Positions 42,722-51,349 of a DNA stretch of 64,000 bases are shown here, one piece after another. Positions within the stretch are counted from its first letter, which is position 1; each line of letters starts with the position of its first letter. The position numbers were made by a program, and so were the translations under genes. Origin of the DNA: a bacterium (GTDB lineage Bacteria; Verrucomicrobiota; Verrucomicrobiia; Limisphaerales; J093); NCBI GenBank assembly GCA_021780105.1, contig JAJXZJ010000060.1, positions 1 through 64,000 of the forward strand, given 5' to 3'. Under the pieces are notes generated by a model, which did not search any database, was not told the origin of the DNA, and worked only from the letters and a program-made list of their open reading frames with translations.

Positions 42722-44275
42722 CTAGGGTTTTGGTGATTCCCGAAACAGCGTCGGGTCAAGCCACAGGCCCCAGTTGCCTCCGTTCCGGTCTTGCGCCTTG
42801 TCCACGACCAACTCCAGCGTTTTCACGCCCGTAACATCCACATCGTAACGGGGATGCTCCGAGCCGCGAATGACGGAGGACCGGAATACTTCCTTGCCGT
42901 CCGTTTTGATCACGAACACCACCCCGTAGGCGTAATGCTGAAAAGCCGTGTGCAATCCGGCCGCGCCGCGCAGCGTTTTCCATTTGCCATTCAAATCGTA
43001 AACATACCGGGATGGCGCATGGGCGAACAGGCCGGTGGCATGGATTTTTCCGGAATCCAGCAGGGGCGATACAACCTCCCCGTTCGGCGGTATGCGGTTG
43101 GCCGCCGGCTGGAGCCAGCCCACCTCGGCCAGTTCCGGACGGCAATCGCCCAACGACGTCTGGGTGACGGCGGGCGGCACCTCGGCCGGCGTGGGTTTGG
43201 GTTTGTGTTCCAGGCTCGCCACCAGTTCCCTGCCAACCGTCTTCTCCAGTTCCGTGGCCCGGCCATGTTCGATGCGCGCCAGCTCCTTGCGCGCGGCGTT
43301 CGTATTTTCCTGGAGAACATTCCCGATCAGGGGTTCCAAAGCTTTCATCCGGGTGGTTTTCAGCCTTGGGTCGGGCAGCGGGCCGATGGACTGGCGCTGG
43401 AGATACAGTGTGTGGTTTGGAAAATCCAACGTCACCAGATGCCGCGCCAGAAACCGCAGCCCAATCCCGTCGGACTCGACATCCTGCCTCTCCACGGAAA
43501 CAAGCGGATACTGTTCCCCGTCGAATGAACCGTTGGGCGAACAGGCCTCTCCCTTCGCCGGCGGAACGGTCTGGTTGGTCCATTGCTGGAAATACTGCGG
43601 CATCAGCCAGCCGTCGTAGCTACAGCCGCTATCAATCAGCGAATGCGGACCTTGCAGGCCGAGGAGATTCTCAGCCACCGCCGGGCGCGGGTCCCGGGAG
43701 TTGAGCGCCACAATCGGGAATGCCTTGCCCCACTTGCGCTTGTCCGCCCGGTTGTCGTCCAGAAAACGCAGTTTGCCGGCGGCAAAATCCAGTTGGATGC
43801 AATAGTGTTCCAGCACGTTCATGCCGAGAATGCCCATGAGGGGCCGGCTGGCATCAGGTGAGTCTTTTCTGCAATCGTAGGCAACGATGGCGGGGCCGGT
43901 CATCATGAGCGGGGCGCCCCCCAGATAAAGCTTGGGCGCGGCATACACATGGTTCGTGCTTTTCACGCCCCAGCTCTGAAACGTCGCGGTGCCGAGGGGC
44001 TTTCCCAGTTTTGGCTCCCAGGATTTGTCTATCAGAGTGCCCGATGTGCCGGTGTCCACCAGGAATGGCAGTTCCTCCCCGCTCTCCAGCCGGAGCGTCA
44101 CCGTCAGCAAACCTCCGCGTCCCGCCGCCGGGTTCAGGGGCACATCGGCTGGCAACCGCGGGCGGCTGGGATTGCCGGTGGCGCAGGAACACAGAAGCAG
44201 CAGGCTCAAGAAAACACCGGCCGTGCCGGACCTTGCTTCATTTTTCATGGATTCCAACGCGTTCGTGAATTTCAT
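42722..44275 (-). CDS. lipoprotein with retropepsin-like aspartyl protease and C-terminal NPCBM-like domain
   Basis: 517 residues. The N-terminal signal has lipobox LCSC with lipidated C31. Two aspartic-protease motifs follow in one chain: VDTGTSGTLID (D74) and LIDSGCSYDG (D215), suggesting a two-lobed pepsin-like arrangement. A helical linker leads to a C-terminal ~140-residue beta domain (SLGDCRPELAEVGW, GKIHATGLFAHAPSRYVYDL, VKTLELVVDKA) resembling the NPCBM carbohydrate-binding module. An envelope protein that cleaves or binds surface glycoproteins is inferred. ATG 44275 is chosen because GGAGGAG lies about 9 bases upstream; 44248 is the alternative. Confidence 0.8.
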   Translation of the reverse strand: MKFTNALESMKNEARSGTAGVFLSLLLLCSCATGNPSRPRLPADVPLNPAAGRGGLLTVTLRLESGEELPFLVDTGTSGTLIDKSWEPKLGKPLGTATFQSWGVKSTNHVYAAPKLYLGGAPLMMTGPAIVAYDCRKDSPDASRPLMGILGMNVLEHYCIQLDFAAGKLRFLDDNRADKRKWGKAFPIVALNSRDPRPAVAENLLGLQGPHSLIDSGCSYDGWLMPQYFQQWTNQTVPPAKGEACSPNGSFDGEQYPLVSVERQDVESDGIGLRFLARHLVTLDFPNHTLYLQRQSIGPLPDPRLKTTRMKALEPLIGNVLQENTNAARKELARIEHGRATELEKTVGRELVASLEHKPKPTPAEVPPAVTQTSLGDCRPELAEVGWLQPAANRIPPNGEVVSPLLDSGKIHATGLFAHAPSRYVYDLNGKWKTLRGAAGLHTAFQHYAYGVVFVIKTDGKEVFRSSVIRGSEHPRYDVDVTGVKTLELVVDKAQDRNGGNWGLWLDPTLFRESPKP

Positions 44276-44316
44276 CCAGTCGCTCCTCCACGATGATTGA
44301 TTTGGATTGCGGCCCC

Positions 44317-45111
44317 TCAACGCCAGAACGGGTTCAGCGTGAAATGGCGCGCGATGCGGACGCTTTGGGCGATGGATTGGGTGACGTGCCGTTTGGCGAG
44401 CGACACCGCCTGCGCCAGTTCGCAGCCCAGAGCGAGGTAGCCGGTGATGGCCGCCGAGTAGGTGCAGCCGGTGCCGTGGGTGGAAACACCGCGCACGAAC
44501 GGCGCGGTGAGAAGCAGCTCGTCCCGGCCGTCGAAGAAGATGTCCGCGGCCTCGGGCAGGCCGTGCAGGTGACCGCCTTTCACCAGCACGGCACAACCGT
44601 GACGCCGATGAATCTCCCTCGCCGCGTGCCGTAAATCCTCGACCGACGCCAGTTTCGCGCCGGCCAGAATTTGCGCCTCATCCAGATTGGGCGTGACCAG
44701 CGTGGCGAGCGGCAGCAGTTCGCGAGTGAGCGCCCGGATGGCGGCGGATTGCAGCAACCGCGCGCCGCTGGTCGCCACCATTACCGGGTCAACCACGAGC
44801 GGGACGTGGTGTTGCCGGAGCGTGTTCACCGCGTTGCGGATGATGGCGGCGGAAAACAGCATTCCCGTTTTCACGGCGGCGGGCGGCAATTCGTCGAACA
44901 CGGCTTCGATTTGCTGGCGAACCATGTCGGGGCGCGCGGCCTGGATGCCGCGGACACCGCGCGGATTTTGCGCTGTCAGGCAGGTGATGGCGCTCGTGCC
45001 GTGGACGCCGAGCGCGGCAAAGGTTTTCAAATCCGCCTGGATGCCTGCGCCGCCGCCGCTGTCGGAACCGGCGATGGTCAAGGCGATGGGCTGTCGTTCC
45101 CGATGTTGCAC
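44317..45111 (-). CDS. thiD: hydroxymethylpyrimidine/phosphomethylpyrimidine kinase ThiD
   Basis: 264 residues. It phosphorylates HMP and HMP-P in thiamine synthesis. Signatures: IAGSDSGGGAGIQADLKTF at the N-terminus, VVDPVMVATSG, LVTPNLDEAQIL and the catalytic HGTGCTYSAAI. A GTG start at 45111 fits the conserved N-terminus; there is no ATG. It follows the mutY gene on the same strand after 9 bases. Confidence 0.95.
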   Translation of the reverse strand: MQHRERQPIALTIAGSDSGGGAGIQADLKTFAALGVHGTSAITCLTAQNPRGVRGIQAARPDMVRQQIEAVFDELPPAAVKTGMLFSAAIIRNAVNTLRQHHVPLVVDPVMVATSGARLLQSAAIRALTRELLPLATLVTPNLDEAQILAGAKLASVEDLRHAAREIHRRHGCAVLVKGGHLHGLPEAADIFFDGRDELLLTAPFVRGVSTHGTGCTYSAAITGYLALGCELAQAVSLAKRHVTQSIAQSVRIARHFTLNPFWR

Positions 45112-45120
45112 GGGCGAAGT

Positions 45121-46236
45121 CTAGTGGCGCCGGCCCGGCATGTCAGCCGTCCGATTTGCATCTGGTTTGCGTTCGAGCAAACGGAGAATCCGCCGGTGGG
45201 TGCTGCTGAAGGCCAGCGCATCGAGGTCAACGCGCTTTTTCCATTGCCCCAATTGCCGGGAAACGCGGGCCGTTGCGGGCAGGGTGACACGGAAAACGTC
45301 GAACACCATGCGGTAACGGGTGATGGTGCCGCGCACGCGGCCAATGCGCGCAATCGCGGCCGGCGTGTGGCCAAGCAGTTCGGGGGCCGCGGCGGCCGGT
45401 TCGGTATGCGGGTTGTTCACTTCGCAGTTCGGAAATTCCCAGAGGTTGGCATTGACGGCCTCCGCCGGACGTTGGCGGACCACGCAGCGCGCGCCGCGTT
45501 CAATCACGAACACGAAGAAATGGCGGACGGTCGGCGTCGGCCGTGCGTCGAGATTGGGCAACTGGTCCACCAATCCCTCGCTTCGGGCGACGCAGTGCCG
45601 GCGCCACGGACAGGCCGCGCAATCGGGCCGGCGCGGCGTGCAAACCAGCGCACCAAGTTCCATCAACCCCTGGTTGAGGTGGGAGCAGTTGTCAGTGCCG
45701 GGCAGGTCGTGCGCGGCGGAAACGAGTTCTTCCGCCAGGCGCCAGAGCCGGTCGTTGGCCGAGCGCAGGCGCGGATTCTCCCGGATGCCGAAGAGGCGCG
45801 TCAGGACGCGGATGACATTGCCGTCGAGAATTGGTCGTGGCTGGTCAAAGGCAATGCTGGCGATGGCGCCGGCGGTGTAGCGGCCGATGCCGGGCAGTGC
45901 CAGCAAGGCGGGGAATTCCCGCGGCACCTGGCCGTGGTGGCGGGCGACGACGGTCTGCGCGGCGGACTGGAGGTGACGCGCCCGGCGGTAGTAGCCCAGG
46001 CCCTCCCAGAGTTTCAACACGCGGTCGGGCGCGGCCGCGGCAAGGTCGGCGACGGTGGGCAGCGCGCGCAGCCAATGTTCCCAGTAAGGCAGGACGGTTT
46101 TGACCTGCGTTTGCTGGAGCATGATCTCCGCAATCCAGATGGCATAAGGATCACGGGTGCGGCGCCAGGGAAGATCGCGGGCGTGAACGCTGAACCACGC
46201 GAGCAGTGGAGGAACGAGCTGGGACGTTGGCGGCAC
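45121..46236 (-). CDS. mutY: A/G-specific adenine DNA glycosylase MutY
   Basis: 371 residues. It removes adenine opposite 8-oxoguanine. The HhH-GPD region has IMLQQTQVKTVLPYW, GYYRRARHL, LPGIGRYTAGAIASIAF and DGNVIRVLTRL; the [4Fe-4S] loop is CTPRRPDCAACPWRRHC (C-x6-C-x2-C-x5-C). The C-terminal NUDIX-like domain (8-oxoG recognition) runs from about residue 230. GTG start at 46236. Upstream lies a coiled-coil membrane protein. Confidence 0.95.
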   Translation of the reverse strand: MPPTSQLVPPLLAWFSVHARDLPWRRTRDPYAIWIAEIMLQQTQVKTVLPYWEHWLRALPTVADLAAAAPDRVLKLWEGLGYYRRARHLQSAAQTVVARHHGQVPREFPALLALPGIGRYTAGAIASIAFDQPRPILDGNVIRVLTRLFGIRENPRLRSANDRLWRLAEELVSAAHDLPGTDNCSHLNQGLMELGALVCTPRRPDCAACPWRRHCVARSEGLVDQLPNLDARPTPTVRHFFVFVIERGARCVVRQRPAEAVNANLWEFPNCEVNNPHTEPAAAAPELLGHTPAAIARIGRVRGTITRYRMVFDVFRVTLPATARVSRQLGQWKKRVDLDALAFSSTHRRILRLLERKPDANRTADMPGRRH

Positions 46237-46286
46237 CGGGGAATCGAGCTGGGCGCGTCCGGCCGGCAGCCCGGCGCGGTCACTGG

Positions 46287-46841
46287 TTATTTCTTCTTCT
46301 CGCCGGCTTGCTGGGTCTGCATCTGCTCGGTCAGTTTCTGTGTGTCCTCAACCAGCTTGTTATACTGGGCCACGAGCTTGTTATACTTGTCCACCACGCC
46401 CTTCAATTCTTCGACCTTCTCGTCGCGCTGCTTGGCAACGTCCCGGATGACCTGGTTCTGCTTTGCGATGGAATCGTTCTGCTGCTTCAAGCGGTCGTTC
46501 GCGGTGAGGACCGCCTCCTTGTATTTCTCGATCGTCTCCTTCTGGTTGATGGATTCGCGGGAGAGCTTGTCCACCAGCCTGTCGAGTTCCTTCAGTTTGG
46601 TCTCGTTGGTGCTGATGACACCGTTGAAATTTTCTTTTTGCTTCTCCAGACGGCTGATCGTGTCGGCGTCCTGCTGCGCGGCAAAACGAAGGCTTTGAAT
46701 GTTGACGAGGTTGGTGTGAATCTCGTCGTTCATCTCGAAGATCTGCTTGTGCAAGTTCCCTTCGCGCACCCACTGGAAGATGCATAGGCCGCACAAGGCC
46801 ATCGAAAAAATGAGCAACAGGTTCTGCAAAAACTTGTTCAT
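46287..46841 (-). CDS. membrane-anchored coiled-coil protein
   Basis: 184 residues. One TM helix (about residues 6-24, NLLLIFSMALCGLCIFQWV) precedes a continuous coiled coil rich in Gln/Lys/Asp/Glu (about 30-175), ending QQAGEKKK. No enzyme motif. It may tether or space components in the periplasm. It lies 50 bases upstream of mutY on the same strand and 80 bases downstream of comB. Confidence 0.7.
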   Translation of the reverse strand: MNKFLQNLLLIFSMALCGLCIFQWVREGNLHKQIFEMNDEIHTNLVNIQSLRFAAQQDADTISRLEKQKENFNGVISTNETKLKELDRLVDKLSRESINQKETIEKYKEAVLTANDRLKQQNDSIAKQNQVIRDVAKQRDEKVEELKGVVDKYNKLVAQYNKLVEDTQKLTEQMQTQQAGEKKK

Positions 46842-46921
46842 TCAGCAGTCAGGCTTTGGCTCCGCGTCACCGGCAGCGGCGGCGGAATGTTCCCGCAGGC
46901 TGTCAGCTTCTGGTCCGCTTG

Positions 46922-47722
46922 TCAAAGCATGAGCGCCGCTGGCGCCGGGCGCGTCACGGCCCCGGTCGCGTCGAGAACCGGAACGAAGTCGTGGCCGTCG
47001 CGTTGCAGGCAGAAGGGGATGTCGTCGCGCAACTCGGCCTGGGCCAGCAGACGGCGGCCGTTGCGGGAACGCGCCATCGCGCCGCTCAAATCGGCCCGGT
47101 TCGCCTCGTAAACCTGCCGGGCGATCTGCGTGGAGTCGGCAATCACCCCGCCGGCGTAACGCGGCCAGAGTTGATCGGCCAGCGCGCCGGCGGCGAGGGT
47201 GTCCTCCCACGCGGCCTGGTCGAGGGTGCCGCTGCAGACCAGAACCAGGTTTTCCGGCGGCGCTTGCTCCAGCCGGGCCGCCACGGCGCCGAGATTCAAA
47301 AACGAGCCGACGAGGACTTGTCGGGCGCCGGCGCAAGCCCGCAACGCCCGCGTGCCGTTGGTCGTGGACATGATGATCGTCCGGCCGCGGACGCGCTCCG
47401 GCGTGAATTCGCGCGGCGAATTGCCCAGATCAAACTCCACGCCGCCGGTGAGGTGGGCGCGAATCCGCAGCCCGTCGCGCTCGCCGGCGAGCAGGGCATC
47501 GGGATGGCGCGCGCGCAACGCCAGCGCCTCGGGAATTTCGGCGACCGGCAGGACCGCCCGCGCGCCGTGGGCCAGCGCCGTCACCATGCTGCTCGTGGCC
47601 CGCAGGATGTCGAAGACGACGCACACCGTCTGGCGGAGATCGCGCCGGGCAAGGGCGGCGAACTCGGCCGGAGCCAGCAAAACTTCCAGAGACGTTTTCA
47701 AACCGCGGACATCAGCGTTCAA
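46922..47722 (-). CDS. comB: 2-phosphosulfolactate phosphatase family protein (ComB)
   Basis: 266 residues. ComB-family proteins are Mg-dependent phosphatases named for coenzyme M synthesis in archaea; in bacteria the substrate is often unknown. Motifs are VCVVFDILRATSSMVTAL, GERDGLRI, LGNSPREFTPERVRGRTIIM, STTNGTRAL and LVCSGTLDQAAWEDTLAAG. The start is a TTG at 47722 that overlaps the end of the upstream glycosylase gene by 11 bases; no in-frame ATG precedes the conserved region. Confidence 0.85.
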   Translation of the reverse strand: MNADVRGLKTSLEVLLAPAEFAALARRDLRQTVCVVFDILRATSSMVTALAHGARAVLPVAEIPEALALRARHPDALLAGERDGLRIRAHLTGGVEFDLGNSPREFTPERVRGRTIIMSTTNGTRALRACAGARQVLVGSFLNLGAVAARLEQAPPENLVLVCSGTLDQAAWEDTLAAGALADQLWPRYAGGVIADSTQIARQVYEANRADLSGAMARSRNGRRLLAQAELRDDIPFCLQRDGHDFVPVLDATGAVTRPAPAALML

Positions 47723-48590
47723 GGTTCAACCGGCGGGTGCGCATGTAGTGAAACAAATACTGCTGCGCGTAACCGGCGCGCGGCCCGAAATGGTTTTCGC
47801 TGAACGTGCGCAACGCGCGCAGGGTGACACGCCGGTCGGGAAAGTAAAGCTGCCGCAGCACCCGGGCCACCCACACGTCCACCGGGAAGGCCCGTTCCAG
47901 ACCGCACGCGAACAGCAGCGCGCAGTCCGCGATTTTGGGGCCGATGCCGGGCAACGCCGTCAAGCGGACGCGTGCCTCGTTCAGCGAACATTCCGCCAGC
48001 GCGACGAGGTTGATTTTCCCGTCCGCCACCAGCCGGGCGGTTTCGCGAAGGTAACGGGCGCGGAAGCCCGTCTTGCAGGCGCGGAGTTCGGCTTCGGAAC
48101 ACGCTGCGATGCGGTCGGCCGTTGGAAATGCGAACACCGGGAGGTGGCCGGTCGGGACTGTGACAGGTTCACCGAAACGCTCGCACAGCAGCGCCACGAT
48201 CTGGCGGATTTGCACGATTTGCTTGCTGGACGACAGGAGAAACGAGGCCAGACATTCCCAGGGTTCCTGGCGGAGCAGGCGCAGGCCGGCGCAGGCGCGC
48301 GTCGCGGCCAGGAGCGGCGGGTCGGGCGGAAAGGCCGCCAGCACGGCGTCGAGGTCTTCGTCGAGGCGCAGATAGTGGATCAACCAGCGCCAGTCGGCGG
48401 TCGGTTCCGCCAGTTCAGCCTGGAAACCGTGTGGAAGCGAGGCGAGCCGGACCCAGCGGCGGGCGATGACGCCTTCCCAAGCGTCGCCAGACGGTTGCCA
48501 GCGAAAAGCCTGGCCGGAGTCAAGCGTGGCCGCGAGGTCGTAATTCGCGACACGGAAAACACGGTGCGCCGCCGCCGCCGGCCGGTTCAT
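47712..48590 (-). CDS. ogg: 8-oxoguanine DNA glycosylase, OGG1 type
   Basis: 292 residues. It excises 8-oxoG and nicks the strand. The N-terminal OGG_N domain has TLDSGQAFRW. The HhH-GPD part contains EPWECLASFLLSS, GFRARYL, LPGIGPKIADCALLFACGL with the catalytic Lys, and FPVDVWVARVL with the catalytic Asp. The ATG at 48590 overlaps the stop of the upstream PAP2-GT gene (ATGA), fixing the start. It is paired in the window with MutY, giving two parts of the GO repair system. Confidence 0.92.
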   Translation of the reverse strand: MNRPAAAAHRVFRVANYDLAATLDSGQAFRWQPSGDAWEGVIARRWVRLASLPHGFQAELAEPTADWRWLIHYLRLDEDLDAVLAAFPPDPPLLAATRACAGLRLLRQEPWECLASFLLSSSKQIVQIRQIVALLCERFGEPVTVPTGHLPVFAFPTADRIAACSEAELRACKTGFRARYLRETARLVADGKINLVALAECSLNEARVRLTALPGIGPKIADCALLFACGLERAFPVDVWVARVLRQLYFPDRRVTLRALRTFSENHFGPRAGYAQQYLFHYMRTRRLNLER

Positions 48591-50773
48591 CGCTGGTCTC
48601 GGCATTCCCACATTTGGAACCACCAGATCGGCTGGCCCTTGTAGCCGGCACTGAACACGCCAAGACTCCGCACGCTGGCAAACCGGGCCAGCAGTTCCGG
48701 CGGCGTGGGTTTGGGCGCGGGCGGCGGGCCGTCGTCGCGCGCCGGGCGGTCAAGCTCGTCGAGGAAGATGGCGTTGTCGCCCTTGCGCTGCGCGTAGCGG
48801 TAATTCGGCAGGAAGAAAAACTGGTTTTCCGGTTGCGGCGTTTCCTGGAAATAGATCAGCGGCTGGCCGCGGACACGCCCCCGCGCTTCCGGCAGGTAGA
48901 ACGTGATTTCGCTCGTGTAGGTGTAGTGCGTGCAGATGACGAAGGTGGGTTTGCCGCTGGATTCCTCCAGTTGGCGGCGCGCCTCACCGGCGATTCGCGC
49001 CACCTCGCGCCAGCCATGCACCCGGTGCAGCGGATCGAACCGCACCGGCAGCCGATGGCCGGTGGCTCGTTTAACGAGTCCCGTGTCGTGCGCCAGCAGC
49101 ACCACCACGAAGCCGGTCACCAGTCCGGCGGTCAGCCAGCGGCTCAAGGCGCGGCTGCGTCGCTCGTTCCAGTAAAGCACCATCAGGCAAAACAGCGGCA
49201 GCACGGCGGGCGCGATCCAGTTCGGCAGCGTGCGGGCGTGGAGCGATTGCAGCAGGTAGGCGAGCACCAGCGGCGCGCCCATGCTGAAGAGGTAAACCAG
49301 CCGCGCGTCGCGCGGTTCACGTCGCCAGAACGCGATTGCCGCCCACACCGCAGCAACGGCGAAAATCGGATTCAACAACGCGGTCTCGCCGCCCAGAAAA
49401 TCGAGGAGATAGCGCGTCGTAAAGTGGAAGACACTGCCGAAGTCCGCGCGGTCGCCGACGTGCGTGACGGTGATCCAGCCGTGCTGCGCGTTCCAGATCA
49501 ACACCGGCAGCGCGCAGAGGAGGTTGACCAGCACGGCCAGATATGGGCCGGGTTTGCGCAGGTGCGCCCGTGCCGGCTGCCAGAGCGCGAAGAAGACCGC
49601 CCAGCACAGCAGTTGAAACAGCGACGTGTATTTGCTGAGGAACCCCAGCCCCATCCAGAGGCCGGTCCAGAGCCAGTGACGCGTGGCGCCGTCCGGTTGC
49701 ACGGCCCGCCAGCCCGCCAGCATCGCCGCCGTCCAGAACAGCACGCTCAGCGGGTCAATCGTCATCAGGATCGAACCCGCCGCCAGCAAGGGCGTGGCGG
49801 TGGTGATCAACACCAGCAGGAAGCCGAGCTTCGCGCTGGACTCGCGCGCGAAGAAACGCAGCATGAGCACGCCGATCACGGCGGAAATGACCGGCGAAAA
49901 GAAGCGCACGCCGAACTCGTTGTCGCCCCACAGCGTCGTGCCCAGCCATTGCGTCCAGGCGATCATCGGCGGCTTGCTGTAGTAGGAAAGCGCGAGATGC
50001 TTGGACCAGACCCACTGGTAAGCCTCGTCGTTCTCCAGTTCGAGCCGGCCGCTGGCGAGGAAGACGAGGCGGACCAGCAGCAGCAGGCCAAGCACGACGT
50101 AGCCGAGGCGCAGCCAATGTTGTTCCAGCGACGCGGTTGCGGAGGTTTCGCGCGTCGCCGATGCCGGCGGCGGGACGGTTCCAGGAACGAGCGAGGGAAA
50201 CCTCGGCCACCACAGCGGGAACCAACGTTGGCCGGCCCAGCGCCAGAACCGGTCCAGGCAGCACACGCCGCCGGCGCCGATGAGCGCGCCCGTAACGGCG
50301 CCGGCCAGCACGTCCGAGGGATAATGCACGCCGTTGTAGATGCGCGAGAAGCCGACCAGCACCGCCAGCGGCAGCAGGATGAACCAGGTGGTGCGCCGGT
50401 AATAAAACCACACAACGCCGACGGCCGCGAACCAGTTCGCCGCGTGCGACGAAGGCATGGAGTAACTGCCGCCACGGCCGACCAGCAGCCGCACATCGTC
50501 CATCTGGAGAAACGGGCGCGGCCGGGCAAAGGCATTTTTCAAATGCTCGACGGCCCAGTTGTTGGCGATGAGCACGAACAAGACGATCATCAACACGCAT
50601 AGACGGCCGCGTGTCCCGCCATTCCAAAGCAGCAGCGAGATGAGGATCAGCAGCGCGGGAACAAAGAGCGGATTCCCGCTCAGAAACGGCATCGCCAGAT
50701 CAAACAGCGGATTCGCCAACGCGTGGTTGAGGAACCGGAAGACGCCCGTGTCGATCGCCTGGAGCCAATGCAC
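48587..50773 (-). CDS. fusion of PAP2 phosphatase and ArnT-like glycosyltransferase (GT39/PMT_2)
   Basis: 728 residues. Residues 1 to about 190 are a PAP2 membrane phosphatase with KNAFARPRP, PSSHAANWFA and SRIYNGVHYPSDVLAGA, the three catalytic blocks. From about 220 a multi-TM glycosyltransferase of the ArnT/PMT_2 type follows, with ELENDEAYQWVWSKHLALS (acidic catalytic DE) and SKPPMIAWTQW. The C-terminus is a soluble periplasmic domain. It probably moves a sugar from a polyprenyl phosphate donor and removes the lipid phosphate. The GTG start at 50773 fits the first TM helix. Its stop overlaps ogg. Confidence 0.9.
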   Translation of the reverse strand: MHWLQAIDTGVFRFLNHALANPLFDLAMPFLSGNPLFVPALLILISLLLWNGGTRGRLCVLMIVLFVLIANNWAVEHLKNAFARPRPFLQMDDVRLLVGRGGSYSMPSSHAANWFAAVGVVWFYYRRTTWFILLPLAVLVGFSRIYNGVHYPSDVLAGAVTGALIGAGGVCCLDRFWRWAGQRWFPLWWPRFPSLVPGTVPPPASATRETSATASLEQHWLRLGYVVLGLLLLVRLVFLASGRLELENDEAYQWVWSKHLALSYYSKPPMIAWTQWLGTTLWGDNEFGVRFFSPVISAVIGVLMLRFFARESSAKLGFLLVLITTATPLLAAGSILMTIDPLSVLFWTAAMLAGWRAVQPDGATRHWLWTGLWMGLGFLSKYTSLFQLLCWAVFFALWQPARAHLRKPGPYLAVLVNLLCALPVLIWNAQHGWITVTHVGDRADFGSVFHFTTRYLLDFLGGETALLNPIFAVAAVWAAIAFWRREPRDARLVYLFSMGAPLVLAYLLQSLHARTLPNWIAPAVLPLFCLMVLYWNERRSRALSRWLTAGLVTGFVVVLLAHDTGLVKRATGHRLPVRFDPLHRVHGWREVARIAGEARRQLEESSGKPTFVICTHYTYTSEITFYLPEARGRVRGQPLIYFQETPQPENQFFFLPNYRYAQRKGDNAIFLDELDRPARDDGPPPAPKPTPPELLARFASVRSLGVFSAGYKGQPIWWFQMWECRDQR

Positions 50774-50803
50774 TGGGAAAGATGGCGAAGCGGGCGCGGC
50801 GGG

Positions 50804-51334
50804 TCAATACACAACCAGCGAACGCACGGTGTGCTCCCCGAGCCGTGCCCGTCCTTTGAGGAACGCCAGTTCGATGAGGAAGCTGACGGCCATGACCTCC
50901 GCGCCGAGGCGCTTCAGCAGCGTGGCGGCGGCCCAGGCCGTGCCGCCGGTGGCGAGCAGATCGTCAATCAACAACACGCGGGCACCCGGCTTCACCGCAT
51001 CCACATGCACCGCCACGGTGTTCGAGCCGTATTCCAGTTCATAACTCTGCTCGATCGTCTGGAACGGCAGCTTGCCTTGTTTGCGGACGGGCACGAAACC
51101 GGCCTGCAGCTTGAGGGCGGCGGCGGCGGCAAAAATGAAACCGCGGGCGTCAATGCCGACGACCGCGTCCACGCTCCCCGGCGCAAAGCCGGTGGTCAGC
51201 AGGTCCACGCTGGCGGCAAACAGGCGGGCGTCCGCCAGCACCGGCGTGATGTCCTTGAACTGGATGCCCGGCCTGGGGAAGTCGGGCACGTTGCGGATGG
51301 CGTGTTCAAGGTCGGCGGCGGTCAGTTGGCTCAT
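50804..51334 (-). CDS. apt: adenine phosphoribosyltransferase
   Basis: 176 residues, standard size. It salvages adenine to AMP. Motifs are NVPDFPRPGIQFKDITPVLA at the start, DAVVGIDARGFIFAAAAALK, PVRKQGKLPFQT and the PRPP-binding VLLIDDLLATGGTAWAAATL. ATG 51334. It sits between the sigma factor gene and the fusion gene, all on the minus strand, so read-through is possible. Confidence 0.96.
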   Translation of the reverse strand: MSQLTAADLEHAIRNVPDFPRPGIQFKDITPVLADARLFAASVDLLTTGFAPGSVDAVVGIDARGFIFAAAAALKLQAGFVPVRKQGKLPFQTIEQSYELEYGSNTVAVHVDAVKPGARVLLIDDLLATGGTAWAAATLLKRLGAEVMAVSFLIELAFLKGRARLGEHTVRSLVVY

Positions 51335-51349
51335 GGGCGTCGCGGTGAT

